NCBI GenBank assembly: GCA_028293825.1
Contig: JAQGNY010000024.1
Coordinates: 1-53,068 of the forward strand
From: Verrucomicrobiaceae bacterium
GTDB taxonomy: Bacteria > Pseudomonadota > Gammaproteobacteria > Pseudomonadales > CAMLJR01
Direction of reading: 5' to 3'
DNA: 53,068 nucleotides
The notes under the pieces were generated by a model that saw only the letters and a program-made list of their open reading frames with translations, was not told the origin of the DNA and ran no database searches. The position numbers were made by a program, and so were the translations under genes. Shown here piece by piece: positions 35,871-48,266 of the stretch (the stretch's first letter is position 1; each line of letters opens with the position of its first letter).

Positions 35871-37284
35871 ACGCCGCCGTTTCACCGTTCCGGAAATGCG
35901 CCGTATCAAGCGCATCCATTTTGTCGGTATCGGCGGCGCCGGTATGTGCGGCATAGCGGAAGTGTTATTGAATCTGAGCTATCAAATTACCGGCTCGGAT
36001 ATGAAAGCGAGCAGCACCACCGACCGGTTGGAAAAACTCGGCGCGACGATATTTTTGGGCCACGCCGCCGAACATATTTGCGATGCGAATGTGGTGGTGT
36101 CATCGAGTGCGGTGAAAGAAAGCAATCCGGAAATTATCGCTGCACGCGCACGCCGTATTCCGGTCGTGCGCCGCGCGGAAATGCTCGCTGAATTAATGCG
36201 TTATCGCCACGGTATTGCAGTTGCCGGTACGCACGGCAAAACCACAACGACAACGATGATCGCGACGGTATTTGCCGAAGCGGAACTCGACCCGACTTTT
36301 GTGATTGGCGGTTTGGTCAACAGCGCCGGCGCCAATGCGCGCCTCGGCGAGAGCCGTTATTTAATTGCGGAAGCCGACGAAAGCGACGCATCGTTTTTGC
36401 ATTTGCAGCCGTTCGTTGCCGTGGTGACGAATATCGAAGCCGACCATATGGATACGTACGGCGGCGATTTTTCGCAATTGAAAAAAACCTTTATCGAGTT
36501 TTTGCACAACCTGCCGTTTTACGGCATCGCCGTGGTTTGCATCGACGATCCGGTGGTGCGCGAATTAATTCCGTCGATCAGTCGCACCGTGTTGACGTAC
36601 GGTTTTAGCGAAGACGCGGACTTTCGCATTACCGATTGGCAAAAAGACGGCATGCGTTCGCGCTTCAATGTGCAGCGGCGCAACGGTCTTGCGCCGTTGG
36701 CGCTCGAATTAAATTTGCCCGGTCAACACAACGTGCTGAATGCAACGGCGACGATTGCCGTCGCCAGCGATGAAGGTATCGACGATCAACATATCGTGGC
36801 TGGTTTAGCGCGTTATCAAGGTGTCGGTCGGCGCTTTCAGTTATATGGCGATATGCCGGTGGCAGATGGCACAGCGTTATTGGTCGACGATTACGGCCAT
36901 CATCCGACCGAAGTGGCGGCGACAATTAGCGGTGTACGACAGGCGTGGCCCGAGCGCCGTTTGGTCATGATTTATCAGCCGCATCGCTACACGCGCACAC
37001 GCGATCTTTACGAAGATTTTTCGGCGGTATTATCGAATGTCGATGCGTTATTAATGCTCGATGTTTATTCCGCTGGTGAAGAGCCAATTGCCGGTGCCGA
37101 TAGTCGCAGTCTGTGTCGCAGCATTCGCAGCCGCGGCAAAGTCGAGCCGGTATTTGTGGAAAAAATCGAACAAGTTGTCGATGTATTAAAAGGTGTAATT
37201 CGCGCTGGCGATATCGTGTTAACGCAAGGCGCGGGCAATATCGGTGCGCTTGCAGCCGAATTGGCGCAAGCGGATTTGCGGTAA
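35863..37284 (+). CDS. murC: MurC, UDP-MurNAc:L-alanine ligase
   Basis: Adds L-alanine as first residue of the stem peptide. 473 residues. Nucleotide fold [14 protein letters not shown] is at 22-35, ATP loop GTHGKTTT at 122-129, and the [12 protein letters not shown] and [10 protein letters not shown] blocks follow. Strong Shine-Dalgarno GGAGG within murG. Stop is followed six bases later by ddlB. Confidence 0.98.
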   Translation: MSERRRFTVPEMRRIKRIHFVGIGGAGMCGIAEVLLNLSYQITGSDMKASSTTDRLEKLGATIFLGHAAEHICDANVVVSSSAVKESNPEIIAARARRIPVVRRAEMLAELMRYRHGIAVAGTHGKTTTTTMIATVFAEAELDPTFVIGGLVNSAGANARLGESRYLIAEADESDASFLHLQPFVAVVTNIEADHMDTYGGDFSQLKKTFIEFLHNLPFYGIAVVCIDDPVVRELIPSISRTVLTYGFSEDADFRITDWQKDGMRSRFNVQRRNGLAPLALELNLPGQHNVLNATATIAVASDEGIDDQHIVAGLARYQGVGRRFQLYGDMPVADGTALLVDDYGHHPTEVAATISGVRQAWPERRLVMIYQPHRYTRTRDLYEDFSAVLSNVDALLMLDVYSAGEEPIAGADSRSLCRSIRSRGKVEPVFVEKIEQVVDVLKGVIRAGDIVLTQGAGNIGALAAELAQADLR

Positions 37285-37290
37285 TCGAAA

Positions 37291-38229
37291 ATGAGTACGA
37301 CGAATGTGTTGCAACTTAATTTAAAAGGCAAAGTCGCCGTGTTGTACGGCGGCAATTCCGCTGAGCGCGAAGTGTCGCTGGAGAGTGGCGGCGCGGTGTT
37401 TGCTGCGCTGCAGAAAAATAATGTGCCCGCGGTATTGGTCGACACCAAAAATTCGAACTGGTGGCGCGATGTCGGCAGCGAATTTGCTCATGCATTTATT
37501 GCATTACATGGTCGCGGCGGTGAAGACGGTACTGTGCAAGGTTTATTGCAAACATTGGGCGTGAGTTATACCGGCAGCGGCGTTATGGCATCGGCGCTGG
37601 CGATGGATAAATTGCGCACCAAACAATTGTGGGCGGGCATCGGCTTGCCCTCGCCGGAATTTGAAGTGCTGACGGCGCACAGCGATTTCGCCGACATCAT
37701 TTCGCGCTTTGGTATGGTGATGGTGAAGCCCGTGCATGAAGGCTCCAGTGTCGGCATGGCGAAAGCGAGCAACGCTGCGCAATTAGAACAGGCTTTTGTT
37801 ACAGCGAATCAATTCGATGCATTGGTCATTGCCGAGCGCTGTATTCAGGGCGCGGAATTTACCGTTGCGGTATTGGGCGACACCGCGCTACCGGCAATTC
37901 GGCTCGAAACCGACAATGTGTTTTACGACTATGAAGCGAAATATATTTCGAACGACACGCGCTATATCTGCCCGTGCGGATTGAGCGATAAAAAAAATAA
38001 AGAATTGTCCGCGCTCGGACTCGCTGCATTTAAAAGCGTCGGTTGCGCCGGCTGGGGTCGCGCCGATGTGATGCAGGACGGCGATGGAAAATTTTATTTG
38101 CTCGAAGTGAATACCGTTCCCGGCATGACCAGCCACAGCTTGGTACCGATGGCGGCGCGCGCGGCGGGACTCGAATTCGATCAATTGGTGGTAGAAATTC
38201 TGCGTTTAAGCCTGGAGGCAAAACGCTAA
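37291..38229 (+). CDS. ddlB: DdlB, D-alanine:D-alanine ligase
   Basis: ATP-grasp enzyme that makes D-Ala-D-Ala for MurF. 312 residues. Family blocks: VLYGGNSAEREVSLESG (binding the first D-Ala), ALHGRGGEDGTVQG, the lid KPVHEGSSVGM and LLEVNTVPGMTSHSL. The active-site region EAKYISNDTRYICPCGLS reads like DdlB of Pseudomonas. One base shared with ftsQ (TAATG). Confidence 0.98.
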   Translation: MSTTNVLQLNLKGKVAVLYGGNSAEREVSLESGGAVFAALQKNNVPAVLVDTKNSNWWRDVGSEFAHAFIALHGRGGEDGTVQGLLQTLGVSYTGSGVMASALAMDKLRTKQLWAGIGLPSPEFEVLTAHSDFADIISRFGMVMVKPVHEGSSVGMAKASNAAQLEQAFVTANQFDALVIAERCIQGAEFTVAVLGDTALPAIRLETDNVFYDYEAKYISNDTRYICPCGLSDKKNKELSALGLAAFKSVGCAGWGRADVMQDGDGKFYLLEVNTVPGMTSHSLVPMAARAAGLEFDQLVVEILRLSLEAKR

Positions 38230-39140
38230 TGGCGCTGTTCAGCTTTAAAAAATTCGGCGGCAAAAAGCAGGGCGCAAGTCCGGCTCGCCGCGCGCGCGAA
38301 CAGCGCCGTGTCGTTGCGCACAGCGCAGTGGCAATGCCGATGAAAGCGCAGAACAAAAAGAAAGAAAGTAAACCGTTGCCATGGCAAGAGTGGCTCGGTA
38401 AAGCAATGCCGGTTGTTGCCGTGACATTAGTGTTGGGTTTGCTCGCTGGTGGTTGGCGCTTGTTACATTTTGTCGGTTCGGTGCCGGTTTCACGTGTCGC
38501 CGTTACCGGCACGCTATTGCATGTGGATCGCAATTTATTAGTGCAGCGCGTGCGCCCGTTGTTAAACGGCGCGGGATTTATGACGGTGGATCTACAGGCG
38601 ATTCGCGCCGAAGTGATGTTGCTGCCGTGGGTGGCCGATGTGTCGATTCAGCGCCGTTGGCCCGATCAATTAGTGATTGCTGTAACCGAGCAAGAAGCGA
38701 TTGCGCGCTGGGGCAAAGACGGTTTGCTGAATCGACGCGGCGAAGTATTTCGGCCGCAACCGCTAGGCGATGTCAGCGCATTGCCGGTGTTATTCGGACC
38801 GGATGAATTATCTGCCGATGTGGTGGCGCGTTATGCGGAATTGCGCGAATTGCTCGCCGAACAAAAATTAGCACTTGCGAGTTTAGGTGCGGATGAACGC
38901 GGTAGTTGGTCGGCGACGTTACAAGGCGGTACCGAATTGCGTTTAGGTACCGGCGATGTGTTAAAAAAAATGCGCAGTTTTGCGCGTGTCTATCAAGCCA
39001 ATTTAAGTTCGCAGATGGAACGCATCGCATACATCGATTTGCGTTACGGCAACGGTGTTGCGGTGGGTTGGAAACATAGCGAACTGCCTGCGGCAAGTAA
39101 CAATAATGCAACAAATTCTGGGGTGAACCGGCATGGCTAG
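38229..39140 (+). CDS. ftsQ: FtsQ, divisome scaffold protein
   Basis: Bitopic protein that recruits FtsL-FtsB and later division proteins. ATG 38229 gives 303 residues; longer open frames upstream lie inside ddlB. A Lys/Arg-rich cytoplasmic tail (1-58), one membrane helix (about 59-79), the POTRA domain (about 84-155, VSRVAVTGTLLHVDRNLL) and the FtsQ beta domain follow. The cytoplasmic tail is longer and more basic than in E. coli. Overlaps ftsA by eight bases (ATGGCTAG). Confidence 0.95.
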   Translation: MALFSFKKFGGKKQGASPARRAREQRRVVAHSAVAMPMKAQNKKKESKPLPWQEWLGKAMPVVAVTLVLGLLAGGWRLLHFVGSVPVSRVAVTGTLLHVDRNLLVQRVRPLLNGAGFMTVDLQAIRAEVMLLPWVADVSIQRRWPDQLVIAVTEQEAIARWGKDGLLNRRGEVFRPQPLGDVSALPVLFGPDELSADVVARYAELRELLAEQKLALASLGADERGSWSATLQGGTELRLGTGDVLKKMRSFARVYQANLSSQMERIAYIDLRYGNGVAVGWKHSELPAASNNNATNSGVNRHG

Positions 39141-40386
39141 TGGACACGACGGCAAAATGATTGTCGGTCTCGACATTGGAACGTCGAAGGTAGTGGCGAT
39201 TGTTGGTTCGATTACCGACGCGGGCGAACTCGAAATTATCGGCATCGGTTCGCATCCTTCGCGCGGTATGAAAAAAGGCGTGGTGGTTAATATCGAATCG
39301 ACGGTGCAATCGATTCAGCGCGCCATCGAAGAAGCTGAATTAATGGCGGGCTGTCAGATTCATTCGGTGTATGCCGGCATCGCGGGTAGCCATATTCGCA
39401 GTTTGAATTCGCACGGCATTGTCGCGGTGCGCGACCGCGAAGTGTATCCGTTGGATTTAGAGCGCGTGATCGATGCAGCGCAAGCCGTTGCAATTCCAGC
39501 CGATCAAAAAGTACTGCACGTGTTGCCGCAGGAATACGTGCTCGATAATCAGGAAGGAATTAAAGAACCGCTCGGCATGTCCGGTGTCCGACTTGAAGCG
39601 AAAGTGCATCTCGTTACCTGTGCGGTAAATGCTGCCCAAAATATTGAGAAATGTATTCGTCGCTGCGGCTTGGAAGTCGAGGAAATTATTCTCGAACAAC
39701 TCGCATCGAGTTATGCGGTATTAACCGATGACGAACGCGAATTGGGCGTGTGTTTAGTCGATATCGGCGGCGGTACCACGGATATCGCGATATTCACCGA
39801 AGGCGCGATTCGTCACACCGGTGTGATTCCGATTGCTGGCGATCAAGTCACTAACGATATCGCTATGGCGCTGCGCACGCCGACACAATTCGCCGAAGAA
39901 ATAAAAATTAAATATGCGTGCGCTTTGACGCAATTGGCGCGCGCTGATGAAACGATAAAAGTGCCGAGCGTGGGCGATCGTCCACCGCGCGATTTAAGTC
40001 GCCAGGCATTGGCTGAAGTGGTCGAGCCGCGTTACGACGAGTTATTTACATTGGTGCAAGCGGAGCTGCGTCGCAGCGGTTACGAAGACATGATCGCAGC
40101 CGGTATCGTACTCACCGGCGGCACTTCGAAAATGGAAGGCGTGGTCGAACTTGCTGAAGAAATTTTTCACACGCCGGTGCGTATCGGCGTTCCGCAAGAT
40201 GTATTGGGTTTAACCGACATTGTGCGCAATCCGATTTATTCGACCGGTGTTGGCTTGCTGCATTACGGCATCAAGCAGCAACGCGGCGCGGGTGCGCGTC
40301 ATAGCGCGCGGCAGCGTAAGACAAGGGACATTAATGCAGCGAGTTTATTTGCGCGTGCAAAAAACTGGTTGCAAAACAATTTCTAA
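39133..40386 (+). CDS. ftsA: FtsA, actin-like Z-ring membrane tether
   Basis: Actin-family ATPase that binds FtsZ and anchors it to the membrane. 417 residues. Phosphate-1 loop VGLDIGTSKVVAIVG, 1C domain, DIGGGTTDIAIF phosphate-2 loop and ILTGGTSKMEG adenosine motif are present. The C-terminal amphipathic membrane-targeting helix is visible (SLFARAKNWLQNNF). A 130-base gap follows before ftsZ, which may hold an ftsZ promoter that I could not define. Confidence 0.98.
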   Translation: MASGHDGKMIVGLDIGTSKVVAIVGSITDAGELEIIGIGSHPSRGMKKGVVVNIESTVQSIQRAIEEAELMAGCQIHSVYAGIAGSHIRSLNSHGIVAVRDREVYPLDLERVIDAAQAVAIPADQKVLHVLPQEYVLDNQEGIKEPLGMSGVRLEAKVHLVTCAVNAAQNIEKCIRRCGLEVEEIILEQLASSYAVLTDDERELGVCLVDIGGGTTDIAIFTEGAIRHTGVIPIAGDQVTNDIAMALRTPTQFAEEIKIKYACALTQLARADETIKVPSVGDRPPRDLSRQALAEVVEPRYDELFTLVQAELRRSGYEDMIAAGIVLTGGTSKMEGVVELAEEIFHTPVRIGVPQDVLGLTDIVRNPIYSTGVGLLHYGIKQQRGAGARHSARQRKTRDINAASLFARAKNWLQNNF

Positions 40387-40516
40387 AACTTTGCGGCGCG
40401 GTTTAAGTCGCGGGGTCAATTTTAAAAGAGTTGTAGCAATAACATTTTGATGTAGTGATTTTGGCGTAACGCGGTTTCCGGGCAAAGCCGGGTTTCAAAT
40501 TAAAGGGGAGAACAAC

Positions 40517-41698
40517 ATGTTTGAATTAGTAGATAACGTTCCGCAAAACGCGGTGATTAAAGTAGTTGGTGTGGGCGGCGGCGGTGGTAACGCGGTCAAG
40601 CATATGATTGCGAGCTCGGTCGAAGGCGTGGATTTTATTTGCGCTAACACCGACGCTCAGGCGCTCACCGATATTTTGTCGAGAACTGTGTTGCAGCTCG
40701 GCTCCGGTGTTACCAAGGGCTTGGGCGCAGGCGCAAATCCTGAGGTCGGTCGTCAAGCGGCGTTGGAAGATCGCGAGCGTATTGCCGAAGTGTTGCGCGG
40801 CGCTGATATGGTCTTCATCACGGCCGGCATGGGCGGCGGCACCGGCACTGGCGGCGCACCCGTAGTAGCGGAAGTCGCGCGCGAGCTCGGCATTCTCACC
40901 GTTGCAGTGGTGACCAAGCCGTTCCCGTTCGAGGGCAAGAAGCGCATGGCGATTGCCGAGCAGGGAATTAAAGAGCTGCAAGAGCACGTCGATTCGTTAA
41001 TCACTATTCCTAACGAAAAGCTGCTGGCAGTTCTCGGCAAAAACACCAGCTTGTTGACCGCTTTTAAGGCGGCCAACGATGTGTTGCTCGGTGCGGTGCA
41101 AGGTATCGCCGATCTGATCATTCGCCCCGGCATGATCAACGTCGATTTCGCCGATGTGCGTACAGTAATGTCGGAAATGGGCGCTGCAATGATGGGCACT
41201 GGCGTTGCTCGCGGCGAAAACCGTGCGCGCGAAGCCGCTGAAGCGGCAATTCGCAGTCCGTTGCTGGAAGACATCAATCTGCAAGGCGCGCGCGGTATTT
41301 TGGTCAACATCACCGCAGGTCTTGATCTTTCGCTGGGCGAGTTCACGGAAGTGGGCGATACCATTGAAGAGTTTGCGTCGGAAAGTGCGACTGTCGTTAT
41401 CGGTACCGTTATCGATCCAGAAATGCGCGACGAGATCAAAGTAACTGTAGTTGCGACTGGTCTGGGATCGCTTTCAGCTTCCGTTCAGGAGACGCCCTTT
41501 AAGGTGGTCGAAACCAAAAAGCCAGTAGCGACTGAATCGGCTCCGATCGTTTATCGCGATCTGGACCGTCCCACCGTATTGCGCAACCAGCAATCGGCGG
41601 CAGCAGTGGCTCGAGAGGTGGCAAAACCGGCTCCGTTAGCGGAAAAAGATATGGAGTATTTGGACATCCCGGCCTTCCTTCGGCGGCAAGCAGACTGA
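40517..41698 (+). CDS. ftsZ: FtsZ, tubulin-like division GTPase
   Basis: Polymerises into the Z ring. 393 residues. GTP-binding tubulin signature GGGTGTG is at 106-112; the T7 synergy region [11 protein letters not shown] follows. A Gln/Ala/Pro-rich linker leads to the conserved C-terminal peptide DIPAFLRRQ, the docking site for FtsA, ZipA and others. Strong Shine-Dalgarno AAAGGGGAG. Last division gene of the cluster. Confidence 0.99.
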   Translation: MFELVDNVPQNAVIKVVGVGGGGGNAVKHMIASSVEGVDFICANTDAQALTDILSRTVLQLGSGVTKGLGAGANPEVGRQAALEDRERIAEVLRGADMVFITAGMGGGTGTGGAPVVAEVARELGILTVAVVTKPFPFEGKKRMAIAEQGIKELQEHVDSLITIPNEKLLAVLGKNTSLLTAFKAANDVLLGAVQGIADLIIRPGMINVDFADVRTVMSEMGAAMMGTGVARGENRAREAAEAAIRSPLLEDINLQGARGILVNITAGLDLSLGEFTEVGDTIEEFASESATVVIGTVIDPEMRDEIKVTVVATGLGSLSASVQETPFKVVETKKPVATESAPIVYRDLDRPTVLRNQQSAAAVAREVAKPAPLAEKDMEYLDIPAFLRRQAD

Positions 41699-41713
41699 GA
41701 AAGGACTCTCAGT
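41694..41713 (+). other. Hairpin containing the ftsZ stop codon
   Basis: A perfect seven-pair stem ACTGAGA / TCTCAGT with loop AAGGAC spans the ftsZ TGA. Only a short TTTG follows, so termination would be partial at best. It may stabilise the ftsZ 3' end or let some transcripts run on to lpxC. Confidence 0.45.
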
Positions 41714-41748
41714 TTGATGCTAGGTGCTTGAAGGTTGGGGGATGCGGT

Positions 41749-41778
41749 TTGGTAGGTGGTGACAGGTTCTGCTATTAT
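41749..41778 (+). promoter_or_regulatory. Promoter for lpxC with extended -10
   Basis: TTGGTA and TATTAT separated by 18 bases, with TG one base before the -10 (TGCTATTAT). The start would lie about 35 bases before lpxC. Suggests lpxC is at least partly transcribed independently of ftsZ. Confidence 0.55.
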
Positions 41779-41818
41779 TTCGAATCTGTTACAGCCTAAA
41801 TAGGGCGAATTCCCTTAA

Positions 41819-42730
41819 ATGATCAAACAACGCACTCTACGCAATGCGATCCGCGCCACCGGCGTAGGCCTGCACACGGGCGATAAAGTGTATTTAACTT
41901 TACGCCCTGCGCCGGTGAACACCGGTGTTGTGTTTCGTCGCACCGATCTTTCTCCGGTCGTCGAAATAGCCGCTACCGCTGAAAATGTGGGCGATACGAT
42001 GTTATCGACCACGTTAATTAAGGTCGATGTTCGCGTTTCGACGATTGAGCATCTGATGTCTGCACTGGGTGGCTTAGGGATCGATAACTGCATTATCGAA
42101 ATCAGCGCTCCCGAAGTGCCGATAATGGATGGCAGTGCGGCGCCGTTTGTGTTTCTGATTCAATCGGCGGGCGTTGAAGAGCAAAAAGCGCCAAAACAGT
42201 TTATTCGTATCAAGCAACCGATCACCGTTAAAGATGGGGACAAAGAGGCCAGCTTCCTTCCCTTTGCTGGTTTTAAAATGTCGTTCACGATTGACTTTGA
42301 TCACCCGGTATTCAAGGCCGAGCATTCGCATGCGGAAGTGGATTTTTCGCGGACTTCGTTTGTTAAAGAAGTCAGCCGCGCGCGGACTTTCGGTTTTATG
42401 CATGAGTTTGAATATCTGCGCAGTAAAGGTTTAGTGCGCGGCGGGAGCCTTGATAATGCTGTCGTTGTCGATGAATATCGCATCGTTAATGAAGATGGCC
42501 TGCGTTATCCCGACGAATTCGTGAAGCACAAAATGCTCGACGCGATCGGTGACATTTACTTGTTAGGGCACAATATTATTGGCGAGTACCGTGCATTCAA
42601 GTCCGGCCATGGCTTGAATAACATCGCGGTGCGGACTTTGTTGCAGAATCAGGAAGCATGGGAATTTGTTACTTTTCCCCGCAGTAAAGAAGCCCTCGGC
42701 GCTTATGCCAGCTCTTTTGCTTTCGCATAA
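41819..42730 (+). CDS. lpxC: LpxC, UDP-3-O-acyl-GlcNAc deacetylase
   Basis: Zinc enzyme for the committed step of lipid A synthesis. 303 residues. Zinc ligands His78 ([12 protein letters not shown]), His237 and Asp241 ([10 protein letters not shown]) are all present, as is the hydrophobic acyl-passage insert near 190-215. In E. coli LpxC is degraded by FtsH through its C-terminus; the tail here ends AYASSFAFA, similarly hydrophobic and Ala-rich, so comparable control is plausible. A strong terminator follows. Confidence 0.98.
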   Translation: MIKQRTLRNAIRATGVGLHTGDKVYLTLRPAPVNTGVVFRRTDLSPVVEIAATAENVGDTMLSTTLIKVDVRVSTIEHLMSALGGLGIDNCIIEISAPEVPIMDGSAAPFVFLIQSAGVEEQKAPKQFIRIKQPITVKDGDKEASFLPFAGFKMSFTIDFDHPVFKAEHSHAEVDFSRTSFVKEVSRARTFGFMHEFEYLRSKGLVRGGSLDNAVVVDEYRIVNEDGLRYPDEFVKHKMLDAIGDIYLLGHNIIGEYRAFKSGHGLNNIAVRTLLQNQEAWEFVTFPRSKEALGAYASSFAFA

Positions 42731-42747
42731 TTGATTGTGATTTTCTC

Positions 42748-42772
42748 AACGCCCGGTACGCCGGGCGTTTTT
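42748..42772 (+). terminator. Rho-independent terminator after lpxC
   Basis: Perfect nine-pair stem AACGCCCGG / CCGGGCGTT with loop TACG, followed directly by TTT and a T-rich tract. Marks the end of the division and cell wall cluster transcript. Confidence 0.88.
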
Positions 42773-42801
42773 GTTTCCGCCTTTTGCTTCTGAGTCGAGG
42801 T

Positions 42802-42831
42802 TTGCCTGAGCGTAAAAAGATGTGCGATAGT
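42802..42831 (+). promoter_or_regulatory. Candidate promoter for the M23 peptidase gene
   Basis: TTGCCT and GATAGT with an 18-base spacer and a TG one base before the -10 (TGCGATAGT, extended -10 form). It lies between the lpxC terminator and the peptidase start, about 40 bases upstream of the ATG. Confidence 0.45.
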
Positions 42832-42873
42832 TGCCCTCCACTTTTATCGCCTGGTTAATATTTGATCTGACCG

Positions 42874-43794
42874 ATGCGCATAACCCTGATCGTCAACAAG
42901 CTCTGGCAATCGACTACCGCGCTGAAAGGCTGCTGGTCGCGTACGTTGGTTTCGCTTTGCGTGTTCGGATTGCCGATGAGCGCCGGCTTGGCTGTGGGTT
43001 ATGCAATAGGTCATCAACCAGCCAACCCGCTTGAAGGGCACATCGAAAAGTCCTCGGCAGCTAGCGATAACGCATCAGCGGCGCCAGTGGTTCCGGACGA
43101 GCAGCGCATGCAAACGCTGAAGGAGCGAATGGTTGCGCTTGAGGCGCGCGTCGGTCGTCTCGATATTCTGGGTGAGCGCGTCGCGGACATGGCGCAAGTC
43201 GAAATCGATAACTTGCCCGCGCCGACCTCCAAGTTGCCTGCCATCGGTGGCCCAAGCCAATCGGAAACAACATTGCCGCAGCCGCAAGATATCTATGCGG
43301 CGATTGATCATTTGACCCAGCAAATCGATGACCGCGAACAACAGTTCGAGGACGTTCAAGCTTTGTTGGCAAGCCGCAGTGTTGGCGAGCAAGCATTGTT
43401 CGGCGCGCAGCCGGTATTACACAGCGACATTTCGTCTTACTTCGGCATGCGCATCGATCCGGTGACGGGCGTGCGCAATATGCACGATGGGATCGACTTC
43501 TCCGGCAAGGCTGGCACTGCGATCATGGCTGCGGCCGATGGCGTTGTTACATTTGCCGCCAACAAGCAAGGCTACGGCCGCCTGATTGAGGTCAATCATG
43601 GCGATGACTGTTTCACGCGCTATGCGCACAGCAAATTGATTTTTGTTAAACCCGGTGACGTGGTCAAGAAAGGACAGGTCATCGCTTTGATGGGCAGCAC
43701 CGGTCGCACTACCGGCACACATCTTCATTTTGAAGTCTACAAACACGGTCGTCCCGTCGATCCCTACATCTATATACGTCAAGCCAGTCGTTAA
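42874..43794 (+). CDS. M23 (LytM-type) zinc endopeptidase
   Basis: Membrane-anchored peptidoglycan endopeptidase or LytM-family regulator. 306 residues: one membrane helix (about 25-45), a coiled-coil periplasmic stalk (about 75-165) and a C-terminal M23 domain. The catalytic zinc set is complete: His204-x3-Asp208 (HDGID) and His283-x-His285 (HLHFE), with His252 also present, so it should be an active enzyme rather than an EnvC-type inactive activator. It sits directly before secA, as in Pseudomonas, where a DUF721 gene usually also lies between lpxC and this gene; that gene is absent here. Confidence 0.9.
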   Translation: MRITLIVNKLWQSTTALKGCWSRTLVSLCVFGLPMSAGLAVGYAIGHQPANPLEGHIEKSSAASDNASAAPVVPDEQRMQTLKERMVALEARVGRLDILGERVADMAQVEIDNLPAPTSKLPAIGGPSQSETTLPQPQDIYAAIDHLTQQIDDREQQFEDVQALLASRSVGEQALFGAQPVLHSDISSYFGMRIDPVTGVRNMHDGIDFSGKAGTAIMAAADGVVTFAANKQGYGRLIEVNHGDDCFTRYAHSKLIFVKPGDVVKKGQVIALMGSTGRTTGTHLHFEVYKHGRPVDPYIYIRQASR

Positions 43795-43817
43795 TCCCTC
43801 GCTCGTACGCAAAAAAT

Positions 43818-43845
43818 TTGATCTTTTGCATTCCCCGGGTATGAT
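43818..43845 (+). promoter_or_regulatory. Candidate secA promoter
   Basis: TTGATC and TATGAT with a 16-base spacer in the 110-base gap between the M23 gene and secA. The start would be near 43852, inside the GC-rich inverted repeats that follow; if this promoter is used, only part of those repeats is transcribed. Confidence 0.45.
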
Positions 43846-43846
43846 C

Positions 43847-43872
43847 CCACCCCAGCTTTGGGGGTGAGCCCC
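43847..43872 (+). other. Overlapping inverted repeats in the secA leader
   Basis: CACCCC (43848-43853) can pair with GGGGTG (43861-43866), while the same GGGG (43861-43864) can pair with CCCC (43869-43872). The two helices exclude each other. They lie about 20 bases before the secA ribosome site. No SecM-like arrest gene is present upstream. Confidence 0.4.
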
Positions 43873-43904
43873 ATTCATAGCAGCACTGAAACCAGTAGGA
43901 CGCC

Positions 43905-46628
<2,724 letters not shown>

Positions 46629-46633
46629 AAATT

Positions 46634-47854
46634 ATGGCGGTTGGAAGCGGTCAATTACCTACGTTACATCCAGTTGCCGGATTTAAAATCGGCATTGCCA
46701 GCGCCGGTATTAAAAAGCCGGGCCGGTTGGATTTGGTAATTATGCAAGTAGCAGAGGGTAGTGCCGTGGCTGCGGTATTTACCAAGAATGCGTTTTGCGC
46801 AGCGCCGGTTCAGCTCGCGAAACAGCACCTGCGTGCGCAAACACCGTTATTTCTCGTGACTAATACAGGTAATGCGAATGCGGGTACCGGTGCTGCGGGA
46901 TTAGCGAATGCACAACTGACTTGCGAAAAACTCGCGCACCTTGCCAACGCTTCCGTGCAATCCATTTTGCCGTTTTCCACCGGCGTTATTGGTGAGCCGC
47001 TTCCTGTCGAAAAAATCACAAATGCGTTGCCTGCGGGTCTCGCCGATTTGCGCGAAGATAATTGGCTGCAAGCCGCGCACGGAATAATGACCACCGACAC
47101 GCGCCCGAAAGCGACATCGGTGCAAATCGATCTCGATGGAAAGCGCGTGACGATCACCGGCATTAGCAAAGGCGCCGGCATGATCAAGCCTAATATGGCA
47201 ACGATGTTGGGCTATGTCGCCACCGACGCGGCAGTGCAGCAAGATGTGCTGCAACAAATTATCGAGCGTGCGGTCAATCGCTCGTTCAATCGCATTACCA
47301 TCGACGGTGACACATCGACCAACGATTCCTGCGTGTTGGTTGCAACCGGCCATGCGAGAAATGCAACGATCGATAGTGTCTCTCATCCGCTGTTTGAAAA
47401 ATTTTATAGCGCGGTAGAAAAAGTATTTGTCGAATTGGCGCAGGCGATTATTCGCGATGGCGAAGGCGCGACGAAATTCGTCACCATCAATGTGCAAGAT
47501 GGTGCAAACGAAAAAGAAAATTTATTAGTGGCGTATGCAGTTGCGGAATCGCCGTTGGTTAAAACAGCTTTGTTTGCGAGCGATCCGAATTGGGGTCGAA
47601 TTCTCGCAGCAGTTGGCCGTGCAGGCGTAGAAAACCTCGATGTGAATTTAATCAGTGTGCATATCAATAATGTATTGATCGCCGAGCATGGCGGACGCGC
47701 GCCGACCTATACCGAGCAACAGGGCGCTGATGCGCTGGCCGCTGAAGAAATTACGATTTCGATTAATCTCAGTCGCGGTGATGTCGATACAACCGTTTGG
47801 ACTACCGATTTCTCCCACGATTACGTGACCATCAATGCCGAATACCGCACCTGA
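46634..47854 (+). CDS. argJ: ArgJ, glutamate N-acetyltransferase
   Basis: Transfers acetyl from N-acetylornithine to glutamate, closing the arginine cycle; some members also make acetylglutamate from acetyl-CoA. ATG 46634 gives 406 residues. It is an Ntn-type self-cleaving enzyme: the cleavage site Ala189-Thr190 in KPNMATMLG is intact, with Thr190 as nucleophile. GITIDGDTSTNDS-type block reads RITIDGDTSTNDSC here. Five bases after secA; overlaps mutT by 20 bases. Confidence 0.97.
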   Translation: MAVGSGQLPTLHPVAGFKIGIASAGIKKPGRLDLVIMQVAEGSAVAAVFTKNAFCAAPVQLAKQHLRAQTPLFLVTNTGNANAGTGAAGLANAQLTCEKLAHLANASVQSILPFSTGVIGEPLPVEKITNALPAGLADLREDNWLQAAHGIMTTDTRPKATSVQIDLDGKRVTITGISKGAGMIKPNMATMLGYVATDAAVQQDVLQQIIERAVNRSFNRITIDGDTSTNDSCVLVATGHARNATIDSVSHPLFEKFYSAVEKVFVELAQAIIRDGEGATKFVTINVQDGANEKENLLVAYAVAESPLVKTALFASDPNWGRILAAVGRAGVENLDVNLISVHINNVLIAEHGGRAPTYTEQQGADALAAEEITISINLSRGDVDTTVWTTDFSHDYVTINAEYRT

Positions 47855-48266
47855 TAAACGCGTTCACGTCGCGGTCGGCGTTATCAGCGATGGCGCCGAT
47901 AAAATTCTAGTGGCGCATCGTGCCGAGCATTTACATCAGGGTGGTTTGTGGGAATTCCCCGGCGGTAAAGTCGAGCTGAATGAATCGGTACACGACGCAT
48001 TGCTGCGCGAGTTATCGGAAGAGTTGGCGATACAAGTAACGAGCTGTGAGCCATTGTTGGCAATTACACACGACTATAAAGATAAAGCTGTTCTGCTCGA
48101 TGTGTGGTGGATCAGCGCGTTTCAGGGTGAGCCGGTAGGGCGTGAAGGGCAACCACTGCGTTGGGTCGATGCCGCCGATTTAAATTCACTCGCTTTTCCC
48201 GCTGCCAATCTTCCCATTCTTACTGCCATTGAAAAGAAGCTGTCCTCAGTAAATACGGCGATTTAA
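47835..48266 (+). CDS. mutT: MutT-type Nudix hydrolase
   Basis: Predicted to hydrolyse 8-oxo-dGTP and prevent A:T to C:G changes. 143 residues. The Nudix box is at 44-66 (GKVELNE, seven residues, RELSEEL), with Ala replacing the usual final Gly. The ATG at 47835 lies inside the argJ 3' end. Pseudomonas relatives often carry an added ThiE-like C-terminal domain; this one lacks it and resembles E. coli MutT in size. The stop overlaps the convergent yacG stop. Confidence 0.9.
   Translation: MPNTAPDKRVHVAVGVISDGADKILVAHRAEHLHQGGLWEFPGGKVELNESVHDALLRELSEELAIQVTSCEPLLAITHDYKDKAVLLDVWWISAFQGEPVGREGQPLRWVDAADLNSLAFPAANLPILTAIEKKLSSVNTAI

Noticed and set aside
40387-40516. Possible ftsZ promoter in the ftsA-ftsZ gap
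   Set aside because: TTGTAG at 40431 has no acceptable -10 at 16-18 bases. The CCGG repeats before the ribosome site form only a four-pair stem. Not supported enough to list.
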